NCBI RefSeq assembly: GCF_016583745.1
Contig: NZ_NRRQ01000007.1
Coordinates: 40,392-104,391, forward strand
Direction of reading: 5' to 3'
DNA length: 64,000 nt
Source: Chromatium okenii
Lineage (GTDB): Bacteria > Pseudomonadota > Gammaproteobacteria > Chromatiales > Chromatiaceae
This document shows positions 21,750 to 32,440 of this stretch, piece after piece. Within the stretch, counting starts at the first letter, position 1; each line of letters begins with the position of its first letter. The notes beneath the pieces were generated by a model, which saw only the letters and a program-made list of their open reading frames with translations, did no database searches and was not told the origin of the DNA. The position numbers and the translations under genes are program-made.

Positions 21750-22250
21750 ATGAGCAGCCAGCCGACACTCACGCCACAACTGATTCATCATTTCGTGCAG
21801 GCGCTGATGCAGACGCTGCGGCTGCTGCAACAGTTGGAAACCACCATGCTGGATGAGACGCGGGCACTCGCCAGCCGTGATCCTGAACTGTTGCAACAAA
21901 TCGTCATCCGCAAAGAGGCGCTGGTACACGCGGTGGAGCAGGAAACGCTCAAACAAAAGCAAAGTGTTGAAACGGCAGCGTATTCTTTCACCCCGGCTGG
22001 ACTGGCGGCTTTCTTTGCGGCTGGCGCGGCACCGCAGATGGTGCGCGAGCAGTGGGCGCAGGTGTGTGCGTTGGGGCTGCGCTGTGCGCAACTCAATCAA
22101 GCCAATGCCCGTTTAATTGAGCAGGATCGCAAGCGCATTGCCGGTCTGTTGCGCATCCTCAGCGGTGATGACGCACCTTCAGCGACCTACACGCCGCAAG
22201 GACGCACACAATCAGCAAGTTCCCGCAGTCGCACCCTGATTCGCGCATAA
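21750..22250 (+). CDS. flgN: Flagellar export chaperone FlgN
   Basis: Cytosolic chaperone for FlgK and FlgL. It is an all-helical protein of 166 residues with a leucine/glutamine-rich N-terminal coil (about residues 10-60: FVQALMQTLRLLQQLETTML) and a disordered Ser/Arg-rich C-terminus. Identification rests on this architecture and the position after flgM; motif evidence is modest. Confidence 0.82.
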   Translation: MSSQPTLTPQLIHHFVQALMQTLRLLQQLETTMLDETRALASRDPELLQQIVIRKEALVHAVEQETLKQKQSVETAAYSFTPAGLAAFFAAGAAPQMVREQWAQVCALGLRCAQLNQANARLIEQDRKRIAGLLRILSGDDAPSATYTPQGRTQSASSRSRTLIRA

Positions 22251-22347
22251 TTCGCGCATAATATGTGGAACACAATCGGCATTGGATTCACAGCTTGTTT
22301 AACTTTTTTTTATTAGATGCAACACAGTCGTCGCGGCGGGGTCATCC

Positions 22348-23097
22348 ATGACAGCGACGAATCAGCCCGCAGCGCAGGATGCCAACAGTCATGTCGTCAC
22401 CAATCCTGAGCGCATCACCGCCGTTCTCCATGAACTCCGCCAACAGTTGGTGTTGGTTGGGGTGCGAATCGGCACCGATGGTCCGTTATACAACTCGCTG
22501 TTGGTGCGGCTCGATCCCGAACAGCAACTGCTGTATTTAGATGAAATCAATTTGTTTGATGCGCGTGAGCAGATCGTGCTGGGCACCGAGATTCATGTGT
22601 ATGCCAGTCTGCGCGGGATCGCCATTCATTTTCAGATGACGGTGGAACGCCTCATCAGCGAAGAGAATAAACAGCTTTACATCGGCGCTTATCCCAAACA
22701 AATCAATTATTTACAACGGCGCGATGTGTTTCGTGTCTCCCTGCCGCCTCACGAGCGCCGCAGCGTTGTGTTACAGCACGAATACTCCACAGAAGACTTC
22801 ACTGCACGTCTCATTGATATTTCAGTAAAAGGTTTTTGTGTGGGGCTGTTGGAAGGCACCCTTGAGCGCAGCTTGTTAAAAACCCGCTTTCGCTATTCAG
22901 GCATGGAACTGCCCGGCTTGCGCACCCCGCTGTCTGGACACGCCCGCTTTGTTAATCTCCGTCCGTCAGCGCATTTAGGGATTGTTTCTGCTGGTTTTTA
23001 TATCCTAGACCTTGATCCGCAAACCGAACGACTGCTCATGCGGGCGGCGCTTTACTATCAACGTGAGGCGCGGAAATTGGAATTTCGCCATGACTGA
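22348..23097 (+). CDS. YcgR-type flagellar brake, PilZ domain c-di-GMP receptor
   Basis: Cytosolic protein that slows the motor when it binds cyclic di-GMP. The N-terminal YcgR (PilZN) domain spans about residues 20-125. The PilZ domain follows, with the switch motif RRDVFRVSLP and DISVKGFCVGL, which matches the (D/N)xSxxG pattern. Length 249, as for YcgR. It lies in the flagellar cluster, which fits a motility role. Confidence 0.9.
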   Translation: MTATNQPAAQDANSHVVTNPERITAVLHELRQQLVLVGVRIGTDGPLYNSLLVRLDPEQQLLYLDEINLFDAREQIVLGTEIHVYASLRGIAIHFQMTVERLISEENKQLYIGAYPKQINYLQRRDVFRVSLPPHERRSVVLQHEYSTEDFTARLIDISVKGFCVGLLEGTLERSLLKTRFRYSGMELPGLRTPLSGHARFVNLRPSAHLGIVSAGFYILDLDPQTERLLMRAALYYQREARKLEFRHD

Positions 23098-23145
23098 TGT
23101 CGCTGCAAGCGGGCGCTGTCAGCGCATTTTCGCAGGTGTTGAGCG

Positions 23146-24486
23146 ATGCCCGAGCCACTGCTGCCTCCTGTAATCAATGCTCGACAACTCACCGCACTTC
23201 AAGCTGCCGCCCCCACACCGGCTGCCAAGTTATCTCCCGCTCCTGCGCTTTCACCCGCGCCATCTGCCACCGCCGCGCACACTTGGCTTGACGGACAATT
23301 GCGCCAGCATTTGCCCCGCGCCCAGCCGTTGCGAACGACGCTAGAACGCTGGCATACGGCACTCGCCGCTGCCCCTAACACCCAGACCCGCAGCACTGAA
23401 CATCAATTGTTGGCGACCTTTATCACGCAGTTGCCAACCGCCAAAGATTTGGTGACGCCACAACGCTTGGCGGACACCTTCCAACATTCCGGTCTCTGGC
23501 TGGAGGCGCAACTGGCAGAAACTGCGGCGTCGCCGTCACAACCAGCGCCTGATTTCAGTCAAGACCTCAAAGCACAATTGCTGTGTCTTGCCGCCGAGCT
23601 GCGAGCAGCCGCCAGCGCCAATCCGTCGCCGCCTCCCGCTGAAGCAACCGAGGTCGCAGTGGCGGAAATTATCAGCAGCGCGATCTTGGCGGAAGCAGCA
23701 CCGGTCGTTGAGGACGCCTCAACCGCTGACAGCGAGACAGATGCTGACGCGGACTGCGAGGTTGGCGATGAATTGGACTGTGACGACGAGATTGATGAGG
23801 GAGATGACGACGATACGGAGCTGACAGTGGATGCTGACGGCGACGATGACGCCGATGCTGAGGATGATGGCGCAGCGACCTTTGCCGACGCGGAAGGTGA
23901 TCCCAATTCCAACTCAGCAGAAACTGCGCCACAACTGCCTGAAATAATAGAAGAAGATGAAATAACCGCTGCAACGTCCGCTCCGCCCGCCGCTTCTGCT
24001 GCGGCAGCCAGTGACCGCGCATCAACGGCACAGGCGCTGCTCCGCGACATTGATGGTGTACTCGGACAGATGGTGACGTATCAACTGCTCAGTTTGGATG
24101 CGGCAACCGGACAAGCGCATTGGCAGTTGGAGCTGCCATTTCGAGCGCCCAGCGGGGCGATTTTTACCCTGACGACGGAATTGCACCAAAACCCGCGGCG
24201 GGATCCGAGCGGCGCTGAAAGTTGGACATTGCGGCTACAGCTTGATTTGCCGCGCCTCGGCCCGTTGGTGATTCAGCTCAGTGTCCGCGCTGACCGCCTT
24301 GATGCCGCTTTACAAGCGGGCACCGAAGCTGGCGCGGCAGTGTTGCAGGAACATTTGGCCACACTCCGCGCCCAATTGCTGGCGCAACGGCTGGAAGTGG
24401 CGAGTCTTTATGCTGGCTATCGTCCGTTATCTCCCGCGACTCCGCTGCTGCCGCCGCACTTGGCGCTGATTCGTGAGCTGGGTTGA
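23146..24486 (+). CDS. FliK-like flagellar hook-length control protein
   Basis: 446 residues with low-complexity N-terminal regions and a conserved C-terminal domain. An Ala/Pro-rich start is followed by a very acidic stretch (about 195-275, runs of Asp and Glu). The C-terminal part (about 300-440) has LGPLVIQLSVRADRLDAAL and AAVLQEHLATLRAQLLAQRL, as in the Flg_hook domain. It overlaps fhlB by one base (TGATG), which supports a role in export-specificity switching. It could be a second FliK paralogue, since the main fliK usually lies in the fli cluster. Confidence 0.72.
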   Translation: MPEPLLPPVINARQLTALQAAAPTPAAKLSPAPALSPAPSATAAHTWLDGQLRQHLPRAQPLRTTLERWHTALAAAPNTQTRSTEHQLLATFITQLPTAKDLVTPQRLADTFQHSGLWLEAQLAETAASPSQPAPDFSQDLKAQLLCLAAELRAAASANPSPPPAEATEVAVAEIISSAILAEAAPVVEDASTADSETDADADCEVGDELDCDDEIDEGDDDDTELTVDADGDDDADAEDDGAATFADAEGDPNSNSAETAPQLPEIIEEDEITAATSAPPAASAAAASDRASTAQALLRDIDGVLGQMVTYQLLSLDAATGQAHWQLELPFRAPSGAIFTLTTELHQNPRRDPSGAESWTLRLQLDLPRLGPLVIQLSVRADRLDAALQAGTEAGAAVLQEHLATLRAQLLAQRLEVASLYAGYRPLSPATPLLPPHLALIRELG

Positions 24487-24782
24487 TGACGACTGCTGAT
24501 CCGTCTCCGTCTCCCGCACCCACGCAGGCGGTGGCGCTCCAGTGGGATCGGCACCGCGCTCCGCGAGTGACGGCAATTGGTGAAGGGAAAACGGCGGAGG
24601 AAATCATCCGCATCGCCGAAGCTGAAGGAATACCGTTGCAATCGGATCCAATATTGGTGGCGGCGCTGGCGCAAATACCGCTGGGGCGCGAGATTCCGCC
24701 CAATTTGTATCTGGCAGTGGCAGAAGTATTGACGTTTGTATTTTTATTAGAAGGAATTGATCCGTATGCAGAAAACGAATAA
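24486..24782 (+). CDS. fhlB: FlhB C-terminal domain homologue FhlB
   Basis: 98-residue protein equal to the cytoplasmic C-terminal part of the export-gate protein FlhB, without the membrane part. Visible features: VALQWDRHRAPRVTAIGEGK, then IRIAEAEGIPLQSDPILVAA and PLGREIPPNLYLAVAEVLTF, ending FLLEG. The autocleavage NPTH motif of FlhB is absent. ATG at 24486 shares its A with the FliK-like stop codon. Confidence 0.88.
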   Translation: MTTADPSPSPAPTQAVALQWDRHRAPRVTAIGEGKTAEEIIRIAEAEGIPLQSDPILVAALAQIPLGREIPPNLYLAVAEVLTFVFLLEGIDPYAENE

Positions 24783-24798
24783 CAACGCACTAAAAATG

Positions 24799-24847
24799 CC
24801 AATAAAAAACCCCGCTCTTTCATCACAAAGAGCGGGGTTTTTATTGG
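24799..24847. terminator. Bidirectional terminator between fhlB and ppsA
   Basis: A nearly perfect inverted repeat: AACCCCGCTCTTT (24808-24820) and AAAGAGCGGGGTT (24827-24839), with a CATCAC loop and flanking A/T tracts. The pairing extends out to CCAAT and ATTGG. It serves two convergent genes. Confidence 0.95.
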
Positions 24848-24855
24848 ATCAAAAA

Positions 24856-27228
24856 TTACAGCGTCTTGGCTTGTTCGGCCAGATAAATCCAAGTATCAAT
24901 CACGGTATCAGGATTGAGCGAAATGCTGCTGATGCCCTGCTTCAATAACCAATCCGCGAAATCTTTATGATCGGATGGCCCTTGACCGCAAATGCCCACA
25001 TATTTGCCCTGAGCACGGCACGCAGTAATTGCCATCGACAGCATCTTTTTCACTGCCGGATCGCGCTCATCAAAGCTCTCCGCAACCAAACTGGAATCCC
25101 GATCTAATCCCAGCGTGAGCTGCGTCATATCATTGGAACCAATTGAGAAGCCGTCGAAATACTCTAAAAACTCATCGGCTAACACGGCATTGGATGGCAA
25201 TTCGCACATCATAATTAACCGCAATCCATCTTTGCCGCGTTCCAATCCCTGCGCCGCCAATGCTGCAACAACTGCCTTCGCTTGTGCCAACGTCCGCACG
25301 AATGGAATCATAATCTCGACATTGGTTAATCCCATGTCATTGCGCACTCGTTTTAATGCCTCGCATTCCAATTCAAAGCACGCTTTGAAATTGTCGGCGA
25401 TATAACGTCCAGCGCCACGGAAGCCAATCATCGGATTTTCTTCTTCGGGTTCATACCGCTTGCCGCCAATCAAATTGGCGTATTCATTCGATTTGAAATC
25501 CGACATCCGCACGATCACGGTATTGGGTGAAAAAGCCGCTGCCAGCGTCGAAATGCCTTCTGCCAACTTGGCAATATAAAACTCACGCGGGCTTGCATAC
25601 GCAGCAATACGCGGCGTGATCTGCGCTTGTAATTCCGCTGGCAATTGATCGAATTCCAGCAGCGCCTTCGGATGAATACCGATCATGTTATTGATGATGA
25701 ATTCCAGCCGCGCTAATCCCACGCCCGCATTCGGTGTCGCCGAAAACGCAAAAGCGCGATCTGGATTGCCGACATTCATCATAATTTTAACCGGAATCTC
25801 TGGCATCGCGGTTAATTCGATGGTTTTGTAATCGAATTCCAATTTGCCATCGTAAATATAACCGGTGTCACCCTCGGCACAACTGACCGTCACCAATTGC
25901 CCTTCTTTCACAATCTCAGTGGCGTTATTGCAGCCAACTACTGCCGGAACGCCCAATTCACGCGCAATAATTGCGGCATGACAGGTTCTTCCCCCACGAT
26001 TAGTCACAATCGCCGCCGCCCGTTTCATAATCGGCTCCCAATCGGGATCGGTCATATCGGTAATCAGCACATCGCCGGGCTGGACGCGATTCATATCGGC
26101 GATGCTTTCCACCACCCGCGCCACGCCCGCGCCAATGCGACTGCCGATGCTGCGTCCGCTGGTCAGAATCGGCGCTTTTTCGCGCAGGATGTAACGCTCG
26201 ATGATGTTGCCGGAGCGACTTTGCACCGTCTCAGGCCGCGCCTGCACGACGTAAATTTTGCCGTCCATGCCATCTTTTGCCCATTCGATGTCCATCGGAC
26301 GACCGTAATGCTGCTCGATTTGCATGGCCTGCTTCGCCAATTCCTCCACTTCGGCATCGCTGATGCTGAACAACGGGCGCATCTCTTCCGGCACTGGCTC
26401 CGTGCGCACCGGGCTGGCAGCGCCAGCTTCGGCGTACACCATGCGGATGGCTTTATCGCCGACGGTGCGGCGCAAAATCGCGGGGCGACCGGCAGCAAGT
26501 GTCGGTTTATGCACATAAAATTCATCGGGATTGACCGCGCCTTGCACGACCATTTCGCCCAAGCCGTAGCTGGCGGTGATGAATACGGCGTCGCGGAAAC
26601 CAGACTCGGTGTCGAGCGTGAACATCACGCCAGATGCCGCTAAATCGCTGCGCACCATGCGCTGAATGCCAGCGGACAGCGCGACGTTGCGATGCTCAAA
26701 ACCTTGGTGAACGCGGTAAGAAATGGCGCGGTCGTTGAATAGCGAGGCGAACACTTCTTTGATGCGATGTTTGATGTGATCCAAACCTTTGACATTCAAA
26801 AAGGTTTCTTGCTGACCAGCAAAGGACGCATCCGGCAAATCTTCCGCCGTCGCCGACGAGCGCACCGCCCACGACACTTCGCTGCCAGCGGCGGCAGTCA
26901 ATTGGGCATACGCGGTATCAATTGCGGTTTCCAGCGCAGTCGGGAACGGTTGCTCCAACACCCAGCCGCGAATGCGCGGGCCAGCTTCAGCGAGCGCAGC
27001 AACGTCATCAACATCCAGCGTGTCGAGAATGGTTTGAATCCGCTCATCCAAGCCTTCGTGCGCGAGAAATTCGCGGTAGGCATCGGCGGTGGTGGCGAAT
27101 CCGCCCGGCACTTGGACGCCGAGATCGGTGAGGTTTTGGATCATCTCACCGAGCGAGGCGTTTTTGCCGCCCACGACGGGCACGTCTTCCATTCCTAAGT
27201 CTTTGAGCCAGCGGACATAATCGGTCAT
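24856..27228 (-). CDS. ppsA: Phosphoenolpyruvate synthase
   Basis: Converts pyruvate and ATP to phosphoenolpyruvate, AMP and phosphate, opening gluconeogenesis. Length 790, as usual. The N-terminal nucleotide-binding domain has [13 protein letters not shown] and [20 protein letters not shown]. The central swivelling domain carries the phospho-His in [20 protein letters not shown]. The C-terminal TIM-barrel has [15 protein letters not shown] and the catalytic Cys in [12 protein letters not shown]. The ppsR regulator is not adjacent. Confidence 0.97.
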   Translation of the reverse strand: MTDYVRWLKDLGMEDVPVVGGKNASLGEMIQNLTDLGVQVPGGFATTADAYREFLAHEGLDERIQTILDTLDVDDVAALAEAGPRIRGWVLEQPFPTALETAIDTAYAQLTAAAGSEVSWAVRSSATAEDLPDASFAGQQETFLNVKGLDHIKHRIKEVFASLFNDRAISYRVHQGFEHRNVALSAGIQRMVRSDLAASGVMFTLDTESGFRDAVFITASYGLGEMVVQGAVNPDEFYVHKPTLAAGRPAILRRTVGDKAIRMVYAEAGAASPVRTEPVPEEMRPLFSISDAEVEELAKQAMQIEQHYGRPMDIEWAKDGMDGKIYVVQARPETVQSRSGNIIERYILREKAPILTSGRSIGSRIGAGVARVVESIADMNRVQPGDVLITDMTDPDWEPIMKRAAAIVTNRGGRTCHAAIIARELGVPAVVGCNNATEIVKEGQLVTVSCAEGDTGYIYDGKLEFDYKTIELTAMPEIPVKIMMNVGNPDRAFAFSATPNAGVGLARLEFIINNMIGIHPKALLEFDQLPAELQAQITPRIAAYASPREFYIAKLAEGISTLAAAFSPNTVIVRMSDFKSNEYANLIGGKRYEPEEENPMIGFRGAGRYIADNFKACFELECEALKRVRNDMGLTNVEIMIPFVRTLAQAKAVVAALAAQGLERGKDGLRLIMMCELPSNAVLADEFLEYFDGFSIGSNDMTQLTLGLDRDSSLVAESFDERDPAVKKMLSMAITACRAQGKYVGICGQGPSDHKDFADWLLKQGISSISLNPDTVIDTWIYLAEQAKTL

Positions 27229-27501
27229 CGTTTGCGTTCTCTAGGTGGTGAAAAAATGCGAGCCACTCCATCAAACGCCCAAAGCGTCGCCGAACTGCTC
27301 GCTGTACGTTTGGTTATGATGCAACTGCAACATGATTAAGATCAATGAAAATTGCTGCACTTGCGAAAAAGCCGTTATTAAATCAGCAATAACGCACCAC
27401 GCAGGATTTTGATCTGATCCCATCTCCGCATCTGAGCAACCAGACCAGACTTGTATTAACCTTGCTGTTTATTTGACGTTCTAACGATAGGATCAACCTC
27501 A
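27229..27501. promoter_or_regulatory. Divergent intergenic region between ppsA and the Ala/Pro-rich gene
   Basis: 273 bases without a supported gene; both neighbours start here. The one recognisable site is an FNR-like palindrome at 27332-27345, listed separately. Several AT-rich stretches could be promoter elements, but none is clear enough to call. Confidence 0.5.
27332..27345. promoter_or_regulatory. FNR/ANR-like binding site
   Basis: The minus strand reads TTGATCTTAATCAT, 13 of 14 bases of the consensus palindrome TTGAT-N4-ATCAA. It lies about 110 bases before ppsA and about 160 bases before the gene at 27502. Redox control of either is an inference from the site alone. Confidence 0.45.
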
Positions 27502-28131
27502 ATGAGTGAAGTAACCCCCGGCTTGATGCCCGCAGCTTTAAGCAATATCGGCAGCACCAAAGTCATTATCGGCGGCGTGATCGTGCTGGCAATTTTTGGC
27601 GTTTCACACGCGATTTCTAACGGCATGATTGGTGCGGAAGCGCCGAGCTTTACGACCGAACAATTGAGCGCCAACTTGGCGCGGATCGGCACCGTCAACC
27701 TCACCAAACCCGTCGCACCACCAGCGCCAGTCGCTGCGCCAGCTCCAGCGGTCGTTGAAGCACCAGCTCCGGCAGTTGACGCCGCACCTGCGGCTGAAGC
27801 GCCAGCTCCGGTTGACGCCGCACCAGCAGCAGAAGCTCCGGCAGTTGACGCCGCACCTGCGGCTGAAGCAGAAGCGCCAGTAGTCGAAGCCGCACCTGTG
27901 GCAGTTGAGACCGCACCTGCGGCTGAAGCGCCAGCTCCGGTTGACGCAGCATCTGCGCCAGCAGCGGAAGCTCCGGCAGTCGAAGCGCCAGCTCCAGTTG
28001 AAGCTGCACCAGCAGCTCCGGCAGCAGTTGAAACTGCGCCTGCTCCAGTTGCCGCTCCGATGCCGCATCCGCAACCGGAATGGATGCTGCACATGGCACC
28101 ACTGAGCACACCAGCGCGGTCGCCACGATAA
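27502..28131 (+). CDS. Membrane-anchored Ala/Pro/Glu-rich repeat protein
   Basis: 209 residues. A single membrane helix near residues 20-40 (VIIGGVIVLAIFGVSHAI) is followed by LSANLARIGTVNLTKP and then about 130 residues of Ala/Pro/Glu repeats (VDAAPAAEAPA-like units). The segment after the helix resembles the N-terminal part of some membrane-anchored cytochromes c5, where such a linker leads to a heme domain. No CxxCH is present here in any frame, so it is not a cytochrome as it stands. The repeats sit in phase as DNA (recurring GCAGTTGACGCCGCACC) and may vary in number. SD AGGA is nine bases before ATG. Function unknown. Confidence 0.65.
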   Translation: MSEVTPGLMPAALSNIGSTKVIIGGVIVLAIFGVSHAISNGMIGAEAPSFTTEQLSANLARIGTVNLTKPVAPPAPVAAPAPAVVEAPAPAVDAAPAAEAPAPVDAAPAAEAPAVDAAPAAEAEAPVVEAAPVAVETAPAAEAPAPVDAASAPAAEAPAVEAPAPVEAAPAAPAAVETAPAPVAAPMPHPQPEWMLHMAPLSTPARSPR

Positions 28132-28142
28132 CCTGCCAGCCG

Positions 28143-28176
28143 TCATCACGCAGTCGTTTGGCTGCGTGATGATCCG
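28143..28176 (+). terminator. Probable terminator after the Ala/Pro-rich gene
   Basis: An 11-base perfect stem, TCATCACGCAG (28143-28153) and CTGCGTGATGA (28162-28172), with an eight-base loop. A short T tract (TCCGTTTT) follows on the plus strand. Confidence 0.65.
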
Positions 28177-28200
28177 TTTTAATCAAATCAATTCAATTAT

Positions 28201-29367
28201 TTATCTTCGCGGCGCTGCCGGAAGTGCTGGCGCAGGATTAACGCTGCGCGGCACGGCAATTTCGCCACTCCACGCTTGCAGCATTTGCACCAGCGGCGCA
28301 ATCGCCACCGGCTCAGGATCGGTCGATACCGCCCGCGTGAGCAGCCCGCGATGCGATGCCGGCAGCGCGAGCGGCGCTGGCGCATTCGGCAGCGCGAGCG
28401 CCTCCAGCGGTAACACGCCATCGCCGAGCTTGGCACCCAACTCTGTCCACCACGCCATCAACGCTTCTTGAAACTCCACCACCGCCGTCGCCTTGACCAA
28501 GGCCGCGATGCTGGCGGTCATTTGCGGCGTTGGTGCGGTCAACACGCCACCAATCAGTTGCAATCCCACCGTTTCCGGCCACGCTTGTGCATTGAGCGCA
28601 GTGAGCGTGGCGCTGCCGGGCTGCACATCAAGAACGGCAGCAGCGGTGCCATCGCGCAGCGCCGCAAAGAGCGCAAACCGCCGTTCTGTGTCATATAAAA
28701 ATTGATCGCGCAGTTCCAACCACACCCGCAGTCGCGCCCAGTCGGTGCCTTGATTGGGCGTCGCAATCAGCACCGCGCCGCGCACCACCGCACCCGTGCT
28801 GCGCGGCGGACTGCCGACCGGATGCCGCCAGCGGGTGATGAACTCGCGGAGCACCAGCCCGCCCAGATCGTGACCAATCACAATCACCGGGCGTGTCGTC
28901 GGCAGCGTTGCCCACCGCTGCGCAAAATCCTGCGTGATCGCGTCAAGGGATTGATCTTGCGGGTAGCGAAATTCCCACACCTCAAAACCAGCGGCATCCA
29001 ACACCGGAAACAGGTCATGCCAGATGTTGCCGGGCTCATCCATGCCATGCACCAACACGATGCGCGGTTGTCTTGAATTCACCGCCCGCACCCGCTGCTC
29101 CAGCCCGTACCAACCATCATTGACGGGAGTGGGCGACTGCGGGAACCAGCGCCGTAATTGTTCCTGCACGATCACGCCCAGCGTGCGATTTTGGAACGTG
29201 CGCTGGTGCGAGTCGTTGCCCCACCACGTCAACGGCAGCGCCAATGCAATCAGCGCCAATAAACCGATCAAGGTCGGACGAATCCAGCGCGGCGGCTGGC
29301 GCAGTAGGTTTTGACTGCGGCGCTGAGACAGGGGTCGCGCAGCAGAACGAGGCGGTGGTGGTTTCAT
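28201..29367 (-). CDS. Membrane-tethered alpha/beta hydrolase with Asp at the nucleophile position
   Basis: 388 residues with an N-terminal membrane helix (about 32-49, LIGLLALIALALPLTWW). The hydrolase core starts with IVLVHGMDEPGNIWHDLFPV, typical of lipase-like proteins. The nucleophile elbow reads VIVIGHDLGGLVLREF: Asp167 stands where lipases have Ser (GxSxG). Haloalkane dehalogenases and epoxide hydrolases do use Asp here, but the rest resembles a lipase/esterase. It may therefore use a different chemistry or be inactive. ATG at 29367 is used because AGGA lies nine bases upstream. Confidence 0.75.
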   Translation of the reverse strand: MKPPPPRSAARPLSQRRSQNLLRQPPRWIRPTLIGLLALIALALPLTWWGNDSHQRTFQNRTLGVIVQEQLRRWFPQSPTPVNDGWYGLEQRVRAVNSRQPRIVLVHGMDEPGNIWHDLFPVLDAAGFEVWEFRYPQDQSLDAITQDFAQRWATLPTTRPVIVIGHDLGGLVLREFITRWRHPVGSPPRSTGAVVRGAVLIATPNQGTDWARLRVWLELRDQFLYDTERRFALFAALRDGTAAAVLDVQPGSATLTALNAQAWPETVGLQLIGGVLTAPTPQMTASIAALVKATAVVEFQEALMAWWTELGAKLGDGVLPLEALALPNAPAPLALPASHRGLLTRAVSTDPEPVAIAPLVQMLQAWSGEIAVPRSVNPAPALPAAPRR

Positions 29368-29860
29368 CAAAAACGATCCTAAACAAGAAAATAATTGCGA
29401 CTGTGATGCGGCTCAATGGCGTGGCAGTCGTGGTAAAAAAATGACGAACTGCGGCGTGGACAAAAAAATCTGGTTCCAAGCGTTTGGCGTCGGTGTTGCA
29501 CAAATTAGAGTGACGCAGTTGCGGATATAAGTGATTGATTGCGTTGTCAGTTATTACTGATCGCTAACAACCGTGCTTTTCACTGCCAACCGCCAACTGA
29601 CAACTGACAACTTTTTTGCAACTGCGCCACCCGTAAGCAACTGTCGCATTCAAAAAACATTCGTGGTAAATATGACACGAAGGCAGAAAAAGTTGCTCTT
29701 TTGAGGCAGTTGTGGGCTAAAATGTCTGTGGTTTTACTTTGCGACTTGATCTGGTTCCGTCGCAAAAGCATGACGCTGTTGTTTTTTGCAGACGACTTGC
29801 CGCATTGTCAGCGTTGGCTCTTTGGTCAACCATCTTCACTTTTGCAATAGGATTTTGAAT
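29368..29860. other. Long intergenic region with inverted repeats
   Basis: 493 bases between the divergent hydrolase and ompA-like genes, with no credible ORF. It holds a 10-base inverted repeat (GTTGTCAGTT at 29543-29552 and AACTGACAAC at 29595-29604), one copy of the element shared with 63158-63192, and an 8-base inverted repeat TTTGCGAC/GTCGCAAA at 29738-29766 in the presumed ompA-like leader. A possible -10 box TAAAAT lies at 29718. Confidence 0.5.
29595..29632. repeat. Intergenic repeat element, copy 1
   Basis: The stretch beginning AACTGACAACTGACAAC and continuing through a six-T run to CAACTGCGCCACC is closely matched at 63158-63192. A shorter match (AACTGACAACTT) lies at about 5703, also intergenic. 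It is AT/GC-mixed, untranslated, and reminiscent of small dispersed repeats. Confidence 0.5.
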
Positions 29861-30445
29861 ATGCACACCTCACTCCCGATGTCACGTTTAGCCACCGCGT
29901 TGGTGATTGCTCTGAGTGTGACCGCTCCACTGGCGGCACAGGCAGGCGATGATTACAACGATGAGCATTTTTGGTCAGCGCAACCAGAAGGCACTGCCTG
30001 GGTGAATAACTATGATGAATGTTGGCAGAGTTTGCATGGCGATGGCGACTTGTCGCCCTGCACCAAAGCTGCGCCAGTGGCAGCAGTTCCCAAAGAATTC
30101 ACGGTGCGCTTAAATTTTGAATTTGATAAATACCAACTGAGCAACATCGTCAACGATAATGAATTGCGGCGCTTGGATGATTACATTACACAAGTGAAGG
30201 AAACGCCGACCCGCGAACAGATTTCATTGACCGGTCACACTGATGCGAAAGGATCAGATGAATACAATTACCGGCTGGGACAACGCCGCGCTGAGACCGT
30301 GCGTGAATACATGGTGAGCAAAGGCGTTCCTGCGAGTGACATCGTGTCAGTAAAAAGTCGCGGCAAGCAAGACATGATTCCCGGGGTTGATATTTATTCA
30401 GTTGAGCAACGTCGGGTGAAAATTAACGCCGAATACGACGGTTAA
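29861..30445 (+). CDS. OmpA-family peptidoglycan-binding outer membrane protein
   Basis: About 194 residues. Sec signal peptide ending AAQA, then a short Trp/Tyr/Cys-containing segment (two Cys, possibly a disulfide), then an OmpA C-terminal domain (about 85-190). That domain shows LNFEFDKYQLSN, ISLTGHTDAKGSDEYNYRLG and QRRAETVREYMVSKGVP, with the Asp and Arg that bind diaminopimelate. There is no beta-barrel. ATG at 29861 is used because AGGA lies eight bases upstream and it begins the signal peptide. It ends at a bidirectional terminator. Confidence 0.88.
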   Translation: MHTSLPMSRLATALVIALSVTAPLAAQAGDDYNDEHFWSAQPEGTAWVNNYDECWQSLHGDGDLSPCTKAAPVAAVPKEFTVRLNFEFDKYQLSNIVNDNELRRLDDYITQVKETPTREQISLTGHTDAKGSDEYNYRLGQRRAETVREYMVSKGVPASDIVSVKSRGKQDMIPGVDIYSVEQRRVKINAEYDG

Positions 30446-30476
30446 TGTCAATCTTCGCTACCAGTTCGCTGTGAAT

Positions 30477-30510
30477 AAAAAGCCGATTTCAATCACGAAA
30501 TCGGCTTTTT
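30477..30510. terminator. Bidirectional terminator between ompA-like gene and purB
   Basis: A 14-base stem AAAAAGCCGATTTC / GAAATCGGCTTTTT with an AATCAC loop, flanked by A and T tracts. The genes on both sides converge on it. Confidence 0.95.
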
Positions 30511-30538
30511 ATTGTCTATCAAATGCTCGCCAGTCGCC

Positions 30539-32337
<1,799 letters not shown>

Positions 32338-32440
32338 TTTTTATTCTCCTGAATTCCGCGCCGCGCCGCCTAATCAGCCGCCGAGCGGAAAATCCAGTAT
32401 GATTCAACGATTTTTCTAACCAGGTATTCATATTTCTCCG

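Noticed and set aside
23559..24050. Minus-strand Ser/Ala-rich frame inside the FliK-like gene
   Set aside because: It is a shadow of the acidic stretch (GAC/GAT codons read backwards as Ser/Val); no SD, no family match.
27905..28105. Possible frameshifted heme motif (CCTWHH in another frame) in the Ala/Pro-rich gene
   Set aside because: It does not fit CxxCH, and the frame otherwise reads as Leu/Arg/Gln-rich repeats with no cytochrome pattern.
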